A stretch of 64,000 bases of DNA from Desulfobacteraceae bacterium (GCA_022340425.1 JAJDNY010000014.1:56232-120231); one strand, 5' to 3'; positions 52,534-62,019 are shown, counted from the first letter of the stretch. The notes: a model not told the origin generated them from the letters alone. Numbers and translations: made by a program.

Positions 52534-53610
52534 CTAACGATCCGCAGCCGCCGGCTGCTGCTCCACTTTTTTGAGTTTTTTGAGCAGTTCACGGGCGTTT
52601 TCGATATCTTGGGCGGCCTTCTGGTGGTCGGGGTTTAACTCCAGGGTTTGCTGCCACTCGGCGATCGCCTGGGCCAGGTCCTCGTCGACAAAGTGTTTGA
52701 CCCCCCGGCGGTAGTGGGTTTCGGCCTCATTTTCGAGCTGCTGCCGGATGACGGCCAGAAAGGCGTCGGTGTCCCGATAGCCGGGGCTCACCTGTTTGAA
52801 GGCCGCGAGGGCCTCGCGGTAACGCTGCGCAAGGTGCAGGCGTTTGCCGTTTTCGAAGTGGGCCTGGTCGGCCAGGTTGCGGGCGTCGCTGTTGGCCGGC
52901 TCCTGCTGGAGGACCTTGTCCATCAGGTCCGCGGCCGCCGCAAATTTCTCCTGCGCCAGCAGCTGCCGGGCGGCAGCCAGTTCCTGATCGATTTTGAGGG
53001 CCGGCGCTTTGGGCTTTTCGACGTCTCTCGGCAGCAGCAGGGCAGTGCCGGGGGTTGGCCGGGCGGTGGGGGCGACCCCCAGCAGGGAGGCGATCAGGAG
53101 CCCCATCTGCGAATCACCGTAGAGTTTTTCGCCGATGGTTGCAAAGGTCTCCCCGTCGGCCACCTCGTGGGAAAGGAACCGCTCGCCGTGGATGCGCTCT
53201 TTGAGAAAAGCGAGGGCTTCCCGGTGGTCGGGGTTTTGACGCAGGGCGGTGAGGAATTCGATTTGGGCCTCCCGCCGCAGACCCTGATGAAAAAGGGAAA
53301 CTCCCTTTTCGTAGTGCTGCTGGGATTCACGCTGGATGGCGATCCGGAGGCTCTCGATGCGGCCGGCGACCTCCTTGTCCTCCGGGTTGAGCCGCGAAAC
53401 CACCTTCCAGAAAAACAGCGCCATTTGGAGATCGCCGTTTTTTTCGTAATCCAGGGCGCGGGCATCAAACGGAATCGGCGCTGACACCTCGGCGGGGGGC
53501 GGCGTGGGGCCACCGCCAACGGGTGCTTTGCGAAAAAGCGGCGACAGATCGGCGCAGCCCGTCAGGGCCACCAAAAGGCATAGCATCAGGCAGGCAGGGC
53601 GCGGGCTCAT
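52534..53610 (-). CDS. Lipoprotein with TPR repeats and a LysM-like segment
   Basis: A 358-residue exported protein with lipobox VALTGC after a short signal (MSPRPACLMLCLLVALTGC). TPR-like helices occur before and after the centre (ALDYEKNGDLQMALFFWKVV, YRRGVKHFVDEDLAQAIAEW). The middle (about 145-195) has the LysM pattern: VADGETFATIGEKLYGD, then TPGTALLLP. The 5' end overlaps the deacetylase-like gene by four bases. A role in binding or organising peptidoglycan is inferred from LysM and the nearby amidase gene. Confidence 0.78.
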   Translation of the reverse strand: MSPRPACLMLCLLVALTGCADLSPLFRKAPVGGGPTPPPAEVSAPIPFDARALDYEKNGDLQMALFFWKVVSRLNPEDKEVAGRIESLRIAIQRESQQHYEKGVSLFHQGLRREAQIEFLTALRQNPDHREALAFLKERIHGERFLSHEVADGETFATIGEKLYGDSQMGLLIASLLGVAPTARPTPGTALLLPRDVEKPKAPALKIDQELAAARQLLAQEKFAAAADLMDKVLQQEPANSDARNLADQAHFENGKRLHLAQRYREALAAFKQVSPGYRDTDAFLAVIRQQLENEAETHYRRGVKHFVDEDLAQAIAEWQQTLELNPDHQKAAQDIENARELLKKLKKVEQQPAAADR

Positions 53611-54608
53611 TCCAGCTTGCTTTCGGCAAATACCGTGAGGTGCTGTTTGAACGCATCCAGGGTGGTGCTGCCGGTGATGAGGGCGCGCTGAACCCTGAAG
53701 CTGCCGACGAAAAACGGGTTGCTGCCGCTTTTGCGGGTGAATCCGGCCCGGTAGCCGTATTTTTTGAGAAACGCGATCACCACGTCGTTGGCCTTGCCGT
53801 GCGGATAGGCCAGCAAACGGGCTTTTTGACCGGTGTTTTTCTCGATGGCCCTTTGGGAACCCGAGAGCTCCACCTCCAACGCCTTGAGGTAGTCGGCAAA
53901 GGACTCCCCGGGCAGCGGCTGGGTGAGATCGCGGCCGGTTTTGCCGAAGGAGTGCACCGCGATATCCTGTTGTCCCAGGGCCCTGATCTGCTCCCAGCTC
54001 AGGGCGTTTTGGCGGCCCACCGAATCGCTGCTCACAAAAAGGCCTGCGGGAAAGTGATAGCGGCGCAGAATGGGGGCGACGACCTCGAAGATCTCCTGCC
54101 CGGCCCCGTCCAGGGTGATGACCACCGCCCGTTGCGGCAGGGGCGCTTTGAAATCCATGAACGCCGTCAGCTGGTCGAGGGTCACGGGGAAATACCCCAT
54201 CCGCTGGAGAAACCGCATCTGCTCTTCAAAGGCCGCGGCGCTGACCGGCCGGCTGTTTTTGGGGCGGGAGGCGGGCCATTCGTAAGCCAGAACGGGCACC
54301 ACCTGGTAGCCGTTCTGTTGAAGTCCGCCGCGGCCCATGGGCTGCAGCGGGATGACAAGCGTCTGATCCGGCGCGATGCGCTCCAGACGGTTGAACTGCG
54401 AAATCCACCACCCCTGCCGGGGGTCCCCGTAATAGCGGGCCGCCAGTGAGGCAAAGCTGTCCTGGGGCGTTGTGCGGATAATGAGAAAGTTCTCACGCGC
54501 GCCGTCCACCTGCGCAGGCGGGGTTGCCGAGGCGCTCCCGGCGCAAAAAAGCGCCGCCAGCATCAGTATTCGAAGAAGGTTAAGCAGGCCTTTTGATCCT
54601 TGTCGCAT
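53607..54608 (-). CDS. Exported polysaccharide deacetylase-like protein with altered active site
   Basis: A 333-residue protein: signal peptide (about 1-28), a LysM-like segment (40-88, SFASLAARYYGD and LVIPL), then a NodB-type fold (about 100-325). The usual TFDDG motif reads TLDGAG: Asp167 is kept but the metal Asp at 168 is Gly. The first metal His is His219, but the second (HxxxH) is Lys223. So zinc-dependent deacetylation is doubtful and a binding role is likely. It overlaps the genes on both sides, as in an operon with the cyclase and the LysM lipoprotein. Confidence 0.8.
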   Translation of the reverse strand: MRQGSKGLLNLLRILMLAALFCAGSASATPPAQVDGARENFLIIRTTPQDSFASLAARYYGDPRQGWWISQFNRLERIAPDQTLVIPLQPMGRGGLQQNGYQVVPVLAYEWPASRPKNSRPVSAAAFEEQMRFLQRMGYFPVTLDQLTAFMDFKAPLPQRAVVITLDGAGQEIFEVVAPILRRYHFPAGLFVSSDSVGRQNALSWEQIRALGQQDIAVHSFGKTGRDLTQPLPGESFADYLKALEVELSGSQRAIEKNTGQKARLLAYPHGKANDVVIAFLKKYGYRAGFTRKSGSNPFFVGSFRVQRALITGSTTLDAFKQHLTVFAESKLE

Positions 54609-56307
54609 GGGAAACGGGCGCTTTGGTGAGACCTTTCAGCCGGTAGCAGACCACCGCGTCGGCAACCCCCTTGATCCGGCAGGGGCCGAAAGGCTCGGCA
54701 TCCACCAAGGGGCCCATCTTTTGAAAAACCGTCTGGCTGATGATGACCTCCCCCGGCCCGGCCAGACCGTTTAGGCGCGAAGCTGTATTAACGCTGTCCC
54801 CGATGACCGTGTATTCCATTTTTTCCTGGGTGCCGATGTTGCCGGCCACGACTTCACCGGTATCGATGCTGATCCCCACCGCGGTCAAAAGCGGATTGCC
54901 CCCGCCGCTGGCCTTGCGCAGCTCGGATTGCAGCTCCAGGGCGGCAGCCAGACCGCGCTCGAGATGGTTGCGGCGGTAGACAGGGACACCGAACACCGCG
55001 AGCACCGCATCGCCGATGAATTTGTCGATGTAGCCACCATAACGGATAATGATCCGGGTGGCAATTTCAAAATATTCGTTCAACGCCTCCACCACCGCCT
55101 CCGGTTCACGGGCGTCGGAGAAGGCGGTAAACCCGCGAATGTCGGCAAACAGCGTCGTCGCCTTATTGCGGTGCCCCCTGAGCCAGTTTCCTTCCGGGTT
55201 GGCCAGGATCATGTCCAGCACCTCGGCGCCGACGTATTTGCCGAAGGACTCCTGCATGCGTGATTTGCGCAGGAGCTCATTCCCCATCTGGTTGAAGGCG
55301 GTGGCCAGGTTGCCCAACTCGTCGTTGCGGCCCAGGTGAACCTTGTGGTGGTAGTTGCCGCGGCCGATCTCCTGGGTGGCGTAAACCAGCCGCTCGATGG
55401 GGTGCGAGAAGCGCAGCCCCATCAGCAGGGCAACCAGGATGCCCACCAGGATGATGGTCAGGGTCAGTGAGATGATCGCTTTTTTGTTCTGCCGGATCAG
55501 CTCATTGATGAAATCGATGGACACCCCGACATGCACCTCCCCAAGCAGTTTGTCCTGGAAACTCACCGGGTGGGCCAGATTCAGGACCTGGCCGCCGTTC
55601 GGCAGCCGGGTGGTGAAATAGGTCATCTCCTTTTCGCGGGTTTCGGGGCTCAAGGGCTCGGGCTGCTGGTAGACTTTCCCGATCTGGTCGTGGTCGGTGT
55701 GGGCTTTGATTTTCTGGTCCTGATCCACAATGATGGCATAGACCAGGCCCTCCACGGCGGTGGCGTTCTTGATCAGGGTGTTGAGCTGCGGGATGTTGTC
55801 TTCCAGAAGCGGGATGCGCGCGTTGGCAGCAAAGTAGTTGAGGCTGACCATGCCGATTTTCTTGGACTGCTCGTAGAGCTGTTCCTTTTGACGGCTGAGA
55901 ATGAAGAAATTCAGCACAAAGGTGGTCAAGACCGTGATGGCGATGATGACCGCCGAGAACTGAAGCCAGATGGGAATTCGCGGTGCCGGCAGGCGCTCGA
56001 CGAAAGTGCCCCGTTTTTTGCCGACGAGCTCCTTGATGTCGTCGGCCAGCGATGTCACCTCCAGGCGGTAGTGATCGTTGATGGCCCGGACGATCTCGGC
56101 CTCGCTGACAAACCCCAACTCCGTCAGGATGATTCCCAGCGAGACCGCCCGGCCCTGGTCGGCCAGGGTGTCCCGCTGCACCTGGACGGCTTTCTCGAGC
56201 TGCTCGTCGGTGACGAGGTGTTTGGCCTTCAAAACCTGGCCAATGATCATATAGTCATTGGAGGACTTGCGGAAGATCTCTCGTATTCTGGCAAGGAAAG
56301 TGGGCAT
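54580..56307 (-). CDS. Membrane class III nucleotide cyclase with N-terminal MshEN-like domain
   Basis: A 575-residue sensor. Residues 20-85 hold two MshEN-type units, IGQVLKAKHLVTDEQLEKAV and LGIILTELGFVSEAEIVRAI, a fold that binds c-di-GMP in other proteins. A first membrane helix (about 112-133), a periplasmic sensor (134-270) with AHTDHDQIGKVY, a second helix (about 275-297) and HAMP (about 298-350) follow. The cyclase domain is 380-560: FADIRGFTAFSD (metal Asp), GDAVLAVFG (second Asp) and GDSVNTASRLN. Cyclic AMP is more likely than cGMP. It is transcribed between the amidase and deacetylase-like genes. Confidence 0.9.
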   Translation of the reverse strand: MPTFLARIREIFRKSSNDYMIIGQVLKAKHLVTDEQLEKAVQVQRDTLADQGRAVSLGIILTELGFVSEAEIVRAINDHYRLEVTSLADDIKELVGKKRGTFVERLPAPRIPIWLQFSAVIIAITVLTTFVLNFFILSRQKEQLYEQSKKIGMVSLNYFAANARIPLLEDNIPQLNTLIKNATAVEGLVYAIIVDQDQKIKAHTDHDQIGKVYQQPEPLSPETREKEMTYFTTRLPNGGQVLNLAHPVSFQDKLLGEVHVGVSIDFINELIRQNKKAIISLTLTIILVGILVALLMGLRFSHPIERLVYATQEIGRGNYHHKVHLGRNDELGNLATAFNQMGNELLRKSRMQESFGKYVGAEVLDMILANPEGNWLRGHRNKATTLFADIRGFTAFSDAREPEAVVEALNEYFEIATRIIIRYGGYIDKFIGDAVLAVFGVPVYRRNHLERGLAAALELQSELRKASGGGNPLLTAVGISIDTGEVVAGNIGTQEKMEYTVIGDSVNTASRLNGLAGPGEVIISQTVFQKMGPLVDAEPFGPCRIKGVADAVVCYRLKGLTKAPVSHATRIKRPA

Positions 56308-56355
56308 GGCGGTTTGGGCCTTTTTTGGAGCGGACGGTCGGAAAGAAAGTCCTGA

Positions 56356-58122
56356 TCAGCCGGGGCTGACTGTTTGCCGGGTGCGCTCCCGGAAGGCCGT
56401 GGGGGTGGTTTCGCGCATATAGCGCCGGATGCCCTGGATGATGCCGTCGCAGAGGTCCTCCTGATAGGCCGGGGTGATCAGCCGCTTGCACTCCCGGGGG
56501 TTGCTGATAAAGGAGGTCTCCACCAGGATCGCCGGCATCTGGGCCCCCAGCAGGACATAGAAGGGCGCCTGCTTGACCCCCTTGCTCTTGACCTGCCGGT
56601 AACGCTTGGCGAGAAAGCCCGTCAGATCGTTTTGCACGTGGGCGGCCAGACGGCTGGATTCGTTGATCTTGGCATTCTGCATGAGGTCATTCAAAATGGT
56701 CTGCAGGTCGCTGATGTTCTTGGTGGATGTGGCGTTCTCGCGGGCGGCCACCAGAATGGCTTCCTCGTCGGTGGCGAGGTTGAGGAAATAGGTTTCCACC
56801 CCGTAAGCATTGCGGTCGCGATGGGCGTTGGTGTGAATCGAGATGAAGAGATCCACGTTTTTCGTGTTGGCGATGGCCGTCCGCTCCTCCAAGGTCAGGT
56901 ACTTGTCCGTGGAGCGGGTCATGATCACCTCGCAGTTCAGCTCCTGGCGCAATTTTTTGGCCAGTTTTTTGCCGATCGCCAGAACGATGTCTTTTTCGTA
57001 GACCCCCTTCAGATAGCCCGGCGCCCCGAAGTCCTTGCCGCCGTGGCCGGGGTCGACGATGATCCGGCGAACCCCCAGCGCCAGCTGCTTGGCCAGGGCG
57101 CCGACGGGGATCGGGGCCTTGCCCCCGGGCGCGGCCAGCTGAACTGGCGATGGGCCGCCACTGGCGTCCCCCCAGACATCGATCACGATGCGGTAGGGGT
57201 TTCGCAGGGAAAAGATCTTGTAGCGGTCGAAGGACTTGATATCCACCACGACCCGCACCGCCTCGGGGGTGAACTGTCCCGCCCTGACGTTCTTGAGGAG
57301 GTTGTCGTTGATGGCAACCATCTTTTGCACCCCGCCGGCCAACCGGCTGCCCTTCAGATCGACATAAAGCCGTTGGGGTTTGTTGAGCGCCGGGTCTTTT
57401 TTCAGGAGGTGATGACGAAAGGGCGTTTCGCGACTGACGTCGATCACCACCCGGGTGTAGCGGTTGTTGCTCCAGTAGCGCAGGTTCTCCACCCGAGCCT
57501 GACCAATGGCGGCGCTTGGGGAGACAGCCGGCGACGCAGCGCCGGCCGCGGCCTGCTGAATGACGTCTCCGATGGCATCCCCCCGCACCTCGGCCTTGGC
57601 CGAAGCTTTGACCGGCACTGCGGCGGTCTTCGGTTTTTCCAGGGTTTTAAGCTGCGCCCGGGCCTTTCGGGCGTAGCGGCTTTTCGGGTAGCGCTTGAGG
57701 ATCCGGTGGAAAATGTCGGCGGCCTCTTGGAGGTCGGCTTTCCGGAAGGAATGCTTGTAGAGCTCCTGGTAGAGGGTGGCGGACATGAAAAGACCGGCCG
57801 CAGCCCAAGGCCCCTCGGGCTCGCTCCGGTAGACGGCTTCGAATTTTTCGATACACTGCATCCAGGGGCGCCGATACTTCTGCTTCTCCGGGGCATGCCG
57901 CAGCTGCCGGTAGGCCTTTTCGGCCTGAAGATAGGTCTGACGGGCGTCGGCCGCAGCCAGCGGCTTCGGCCCAACCAGGCTCAAAAGACCCCAAAGCGCC
58001 AGCACGCCCAGAACCGCCGCGAGCACTGGGCTCGGACGGCGGCGGCCCCAGCGGCCCGGTCCGGCCTCGCTGCAGCGGGGGGGTGCGGCCGGGTCGCGAT
58101 GTGCGGGGATGATTGCGGTCAT
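56356..58122 (-). CDS. N-acetylmuramoyl-L-alanine amidase (AmiC type) with TPR and AMIN domains
   Basis: A 588-residue exported cell-wall hydrolase. A membrane anchor or signal (about 25-50), a TPR-like region (55-150), an AMIN domain (about 210-330, VENLRYWSNNRYTRVVIDVS) that targets it to peptidoglycan or septum, then the amidase-3 domain. Zinc ligands are His in DPGHGG, Glu in YEKD and His in SIHTNA; the catalytic Glu is in LVETSFISN. All are present, so it should be active. ATG 58122 is four bases after the mutS stop and is preferred over the in-frame ATG at 58185. Confidence 0.93.
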   Translation of the reverse strand: MTAIIPAHRDPAAPPRCSEAGPGRWGRRRPSPVLAAVLGVLALWGLLSLVGPKPLAAADARQTYLQAEKAYRQLRHAPEKQKYRRPWMQCIEKFEAVYRSEPEGPWAAAGLFMSATLYQELYKHSFRKADLQEAADIFHRILKRYPKSRYARKARAQLKTLEKPKTAAVPVKASAKAEVRGDAIGDVIQQAAAGAASPAVSPSAAIGQARVENLRYWSNNRYTRVVIDVSRETPFRHHLLKKDPALNKPQRLYVDLKGSRLAGGVQKMVAINDNLLKNVRAGQFTPEAVRVVVDIKSFDRYKIFSLRNPYRIVIDVWGDASGGPSPVQLAAPGGKAPIPVGALAKQLALGVRRIIVDPGHGGKDFGAPGYLKGVYEKDIVLAIGKKLAKKLRQELNCEVIMTRSTDKYLTLEERTAIANTKNVDLFISIHTNAHRDRNAYGVETYFLNLATDEEAILVAARENATSTKNISDLQTILNDLMQNAKINESSRLAAHVQNDLTGFLAKRYRQVKSKGVKQAPFYVLLGAQMPAILVETSFISNPRECKRLITPAYQEDLCDGIIQGIRRYMRETTPTAFRERTRQTVSPG

Positions 58123-58126
58123 AGGT

Positions 58127-60754
58127 TCAGTCCAGTGCCCCTGCGGCCCTCTCCTTGAGTTCGCTGAGGCAGTTAAGCGCCTCAAGTGGGGTCATGCGCG
58201 CGATGTCCAGGGCCTGCAATCGCTGCACGATGGCCTGTTCGGGCTTCCGGAAAAGGCTCAACTGCACCGGGCCCGCCGGCTTCGCGGTGCCCGAGGATTC
58301 GGCCATGGCCCGACCATAAAGGCTGTCCTCGTTGTTTTCAATCTTAAAGAGTATTTTTTTGGCCCGCCGGATCACCGGCTCGGGAATCCCGGCCAGGCGG
58401 GCGACCTGAATGCCGTAGCTGCGGTTGGTGCCGCCCGCCACCAGTTTGCGCAGGAAGATGATCTCGTCGTTCCACTCCTTGACGGCGATATTGAAATTTT
58501 TCACCCGGATTTTGCTTTGGGCCAGGTCGGTCAATTCATGGTAATGGGTGGCAAAAAGGGTTTTGACGCCCCGGCCGTGGGCGTCGTGGAGGTACTCGGC
58601 AACCGCCCAGGCGATGCTGAGACCGTCGAAGGTGCTGGTGCCGCGGCCGATTTCATCCATGATGACCAGGCTGCGGGGGGTGGCGTTGTTGAGAATGTTG
58701 GCGGTCTCCTGCATCTCCACCATGAAGGTGCTCTGCCCCTGGGAGAGGTTGTCCAGGGCGCCCACGCGGGTGAAGATCCGGTCGGTCAGCGCCAGCGAGG
58801 CCCGTCGCGCGGGAACGAAGGCGCCCATCTGAGCAAGGATCACCGTCAACGCCACCTGCCGCAGGACCGTGGATTTGCCGGCCATGTTGGGGCCCGTGAT
58901 CACCAGGACCTGGTTTTGCTCATCGTCCAGCCGGATGGAATTGGGTACAAACCGTTCCGCGGCAATCATCTTTTCGACCACCGGGTGCCGTCCGTCGGTG
59001 ATCTCGATGACCCCCTCGGCGTTGATTTCGGGCCGCACGTACCCGTTGTGATCGGCCACCTCGGCCAGCGCCAGGAGGCAGTCCAGGCGCGCCAGATGCT
59101 CGGCGGCCGACAGCAGGGCATCGCGCTGGCCCATCACCTCGGCCCGCAGGTCATTGAAAAGCCGGTATTCCAGGGCCGCCCGCCGCTCCTCGGCGCCCAG
59201 CACCTTGGCCTCGAACTCTTTGAGCGCTTCGGTAATGTAGCGTTCGGCGTTGACCAGGGTCTGCTTGCGGACATAATGAGCGGGCACCTTTGCCGCGTGG
59301 GTTTTGGAAACCTCGATGTAGTAGCCGAAAACCTTGTTGAAGCGGACTTTGAGGGAGGCGATCCCGGTCGCCTCGCGCTCCGTGCTTTCCAGGCGGGCCA
59401 GCCAGCCTTTGCCGTCGCGGCTGATCTGGATCAGCTCGTCCAGCTCGGGATTGTACCCGGCTTTGATGATCCCGCCCTCGGTGATGGTCGGCGGCGCATC
59501 TTCCCGGACCGCCCGCGCGATCTTCTCCGCCAGCGCCGTCAGGCTTTGGGTATCCCCAAGCCCTTGCAAGAGGGTGCTCTGCAGCTGGGCGAGGCCGGCG
59601 CCAATGGCCGGCAGCGCTTCCAGGGAGGTTTTAAGCGCCACCAGGTCCCGCGCGTTGGCTTGCCCCATGGCGATCTTGCTGCCCAGGCGCTCCAGGTCAA
59701 AGACCGATTGGAGCTGCTCCCGCAAATGGCCCCGCAGCGAGAGCGCGTCTTTAGCCTCCGCCACGGCGTCCAGCCGGGCGGCGATGGCGGCGGCATCCGT
59801 CAGCGGGCAGCGCAGCCACTGCTTGAGCGCTCTGCCCCCCATGGCCGTGACCGTTTTATCGATGACGCTGAGCATGGTTCCGCCGCGCCCGCCGCTGCGG
59901 ATGTTGCGCAGCAGCTCCAGGTTGCGGCAGCTGATCTCATCGATCAGGAGTTGGCTGTCCAGGCCATAGGTTTGCATCCGGGCCAGGTGCGCCACGTCAT
60001 GCTTCTGGGTTTCGCGCACGTAGTAGAGAACAGCACCGGCGGCGCAGACGCCGGCCTTTTGGTCTTCGCAGCCGAAACCTTCCAGGGAGAGGGTGTTGAA
60101 CTGCGCCAAGAGCCGTGCACGGCCGCTGCGGTGGTCGAAAGCGCTGGCCTCCAGGAATGAGACCGCCGCCTGGGGCAGGGCCGCGAGCACCTCCGAAATC
60201 TGGGTGTCGCCGCGGAGCTCTTCGGAGAGCAGGATCTCGCTTGGGGCCACCCGCAGAATTTCCTCGCGGATGGTTGCGGCCTCAGCCGCCTCAAACAGTC
60301 GGAAAGTGCCGGTGGAGATGTCCAGGTAGGCCACGCCGATGGCCGTCCGGAGGCGAGCGATAGCCAGGGTGAAATTGTTGGTTTTGGCGTCGAGAAAGCT
60401 GTTGTCGACGATCATCCCGGGGGTGACCACCCGCACCACGTCCCTTTTGACCAGTCCTTTGGCCGCGGCCGGATCCTCGAGCTGGTCGCAGATGGCCACC
60501 TTGAAACCCTGGGAGATCAGACGCTCGATGTATCCCCGGGCCGCGCGGTAGGGAACGCCGCACATGGGCACCGGAACGCTTTCGTTCTTGTTGCGCGAGG
60601 TCAGCGTGATCTCCAGGGCACCGGCGGCGACTTTGGCGTCCTCGAAGAACATTTCGTAGAAATCCCCCATGCGGTAGAACAGGATGGCGTCCGGATACTG
60701 CTCCTTGATGGCGAGGTACTGCTGGATCATGGGGGTGGCTTTGGGAGCATTCAT
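58127..60754 (-). CDS. mutS: DNA mismatch repair protein MutS
   Basis: An 875-residue MutS. The mismatch-reading Phe-x-Glu is in GDFYEMFFED, the core lever region runs through the centre, and the ATPase has Walker A GPNMAGKST, then DEIGRGTSTFDGLS and the signature THYHELTDL. Length matches MutS1. ATG 60754 (MNAPKATPM) matches the usual N-terminus closely; ATG 60781 is the alternative. It heads a run of five closely spaced genes ending with the LysM lipoprotein. Confidence 0.96.
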   Translation of the reverse strand: MNAPKATPMIQQYLAIKEQYPDAILFYRMGDFYEMFFEDAKVAAGALEITLTSRNKNESVPVPMCGVPYRAARGYIERLISQGFKVAICDQLEDPAAAKGLVKRDVVRVVTPGMIVDNSFLDAKTNNFTLAIARLRTAIGVAYLDISTGTFRLFEAAEAATIREEILRVAPSEILLSEELRGDTQISEVLAALPQAAVSFLEASAFDHRSGRARLLAQFNTLSLEGFGCEDQKAGVCAAGAVLYYVRETQKHDVAHLARMQTYGLDSQLLIDEISCRNLELLRNIRSGGRGGTMLSVIDKTVTAMGGRALKQWLRCPLTDAAAIAARLDAVAEAKDALSLRGHLREQLQSVFDLERLGSKIAMGQANARDLVALKTSLEALPAIGAGLAQLQSTLLQGLGDTQSLTALAEKIARAVREDAPPTITEGGIIKAGYNPELDELIQISRDGKGWLARLESTEREATGIASLKVRFNKVFGYYIEVSKTHAAKVPAHYVRKQTLVNAERYITEALKEFEAKVLGAEERRAALEYRLFNDLRAEVMGQRDALLSAAEHLARLDCLLALAEVADHNGYVRPEINAEGVIEITDGRHPVVEKMIAAERFVPNSIRLDDEQNQVLVITGPNMAGKSTVLRQVALTVILAQMGAFVPARRASLALTDRIFTRVGALDNLSQGQSTFMVEMQETANILNNATPRSLVIMDEIGRGTSTFDGLSIAWAVAEYLHDAHGRGVKTLFATHYHELTDLAQSKIRVKNFNIAVKEWNDEIIFLRKLVAGGTNRSYGIQVARLAGIPEPVIRRAKKILFKIENNEDSLYGRAMAESSGTAKPAGPVQLSLFRKPEQAIVQRLQALDIARMTPLEALNCLSELKERAAGALD

Positions 60755-60823
60755 TGGTTCTGGCTCAACTGGGACCGGCATCCGCCCGGCAACGGGGGAC
60801 TGTCAAAAAAGACAACGGGCATC

Positions 60824-60862
60824 ATCCGAAAAGCCCGCCCCTGGGGTGGCCATTTTTCGGAT
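60824..60862 (-). terminator. Terminator after the LapA-like gene
   Basis: ATCCGAAAA and TTTTCGGAT are exact complements, and the interior adds a GC-rich stem (CCACCCC with GGGGCGG on the minus strand). It lies between the LapA-like stop and mutS. Confidence 0.65.
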
Positions 60863-60949
60863 CAGGCCCGATCAACGGTTGGTGCGGGCGGGCAGGCCAA
60901 GGTCGGGCCGCCCGCGAGTCCTGCGCGCAAACGTTAGCAGCGCAAGGGG

Positions 60950-61315
60950 TCAGCCCCGGGAGGCGGCGTCAGCGGTTTCGGCGGGTTGGGCGCCGCTGCC
61001 GGCTTTGAGGGCTTCGTTTTGCCGGGTGAGCTCGGATATCTTCTGCACTTGCAAATCGACCGTCGTGCTGAGGTTCTTGATGGTCTTGTTGGCCCGGAAG
61101 CGCCCCGAAAGGCTGAAAAAATAGGAAACCAAGACGCCCAGCAGAAAACAGCCGGCGAAGATGATGGCGTTGTTGAGTTTGGCGGTTTGGTACTGAAAGA
61201 AAAAGAGGTTCAGGCTGAGGTCCGGTTTTTGAAGGAAAAAGTCCTTGTTCTGATATATCACGAGCCCGATCAGGACGATAATCAGCACCGACAGAACCAC
61301 CTTGAAGTTTTTCAT
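60950..61315 (-). CDS. LapA/DUF1049-domain membrane protein
   Basis: A 121-residue inner-membrane protein: two helices (VLSVLIIVLIGLVIYQN and NNAIIFAGCFLLGVLVSYFFS) joined by LSLNLFFFQYQT, the LapA_dom pattern, then a coiled-coil tail (LQVQKISELTRQNEALK). LapA-like proteins act in lipopolysaccharide assembly control with LapB; no LapB is nearby. GGGAG precedes ATG 61315. It follows the HIT gene by 15 bases. Confidence 0.82.
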   Translation of the reverse strand: MKNFKVVLSVLIIVLIGLVIYQNKDFFLQKPDLSLNLFFFQYQTAKLNNAIIFAGCFLLGVLVSYFFSLSGRFRANKTIKNLSTTVDLQVQKISELTRQNEALKAGSGAQPAETADAASRG

Positions 61316-61330
61316 TTTAATCTCCCGATT

Positions 61331-61816
61331 TCATGTAGTTAAATCTATTTCCTTAAAATGTGGCTTCAAATTTTCAAAGGTGGCCTGGAGGTGTTCGGGA
61401 ATCACCCGCACATCGGCGAAGACCGCCAGGGCGTTGACGTCCCCGTACCAGCGGGGAACGATGTGAAAATGCAGGTGCGCCTCCACCCCGGCGCCGGCCA
61501 CCTTGCCCAGGTTGAGACCGACATTGAAACCGTCAGGGCGCATCACGCGCTTGAGAACGGCGATGGACTGCTCCACGGTTTTCAGCAAGACGGCCATCTC
61601 GCTGCCGCTGAGCTGGTCGAGGGCCGCGATGTGCCGGGTCGGGGCCACCAGCAGGTGGCCGTTGATATAGGGAAACTTGTTCATCACCACCAGGGTTTGG
61701 GGCCCCTTGAAGAGGGTCAGGGCATCATCGGGACCCATGGCCTTGCAGAAAACGCAGCCTTCCTCTTTTTCTCCCAGGATATAGGTGATGCGCCAGGGAG
61801 CCCACATGGTTTTCAT
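61331..61816 (-). CDS. HIT-family nucleotide hydrolase or transferase
   Basis: A 161-residue cytoplasmic protein. The His triad is HLHFHIVPRW, with the Ap4A-adenylyltransferase-like opening MWAPWRITYI and CVFCKA, suggesting a zinc-bound CxxC. The substrate is probably an adenosine polyphosphate or nucleotide. ATG 61816 has GGAG six bases upstream and is preferred over ATG 61828. Confidence 0.9.
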   Translation of the reverse strand: MKTMWAPWRITYILGEKEEGCVFCKAMGPDDALTLFKGPQTLVVMNKFPYINGHLLVAPTRHIAALDQLSGSEMAVLLKTVEQSIAVLKRVMRPDGFNVGLNLGKVAGAGVEAHLHFHIVPRWYGDVNALAVFADVRVIPEHLQATFENLKPHFKEIDLTT

Positions 61817-61861
61817 CGCAAACTCCATCTCGAAAAAGGTTTCAAACCAGGGTGCGAGTTA

Positions 61862-62019
61862 AGGGCCTCGGGAAAAATAATTCCACATCTTACTGGTCTT
61901 TTGGCCCGTCCTCGGCGTTACAGCCGCCGGCACATATCTCGATATGCGCCGACGGATGTGCCTTGATGACAAACCAAAATCCTTCGCCATATTGAGGCAT
62001 TATTTCTTACCGCGACCCT
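61862..62019. repeat. 158-bp palindromic intergenic repeat, type B
   Basis: The left end (AGGGCCTCGGGAAAAATAAT) and right end are imperfect inverted repeats. The interior includes a hairpin (61928-61951) with 11-base arms CGGCACATATC and GATATGCGCCG around TC, one mismatch. There is no ORF. A degenerate half-copy is at 20999-21065. It resembles dispersed repeats recalled from Desulfobacterota. Confidence 0.65.
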
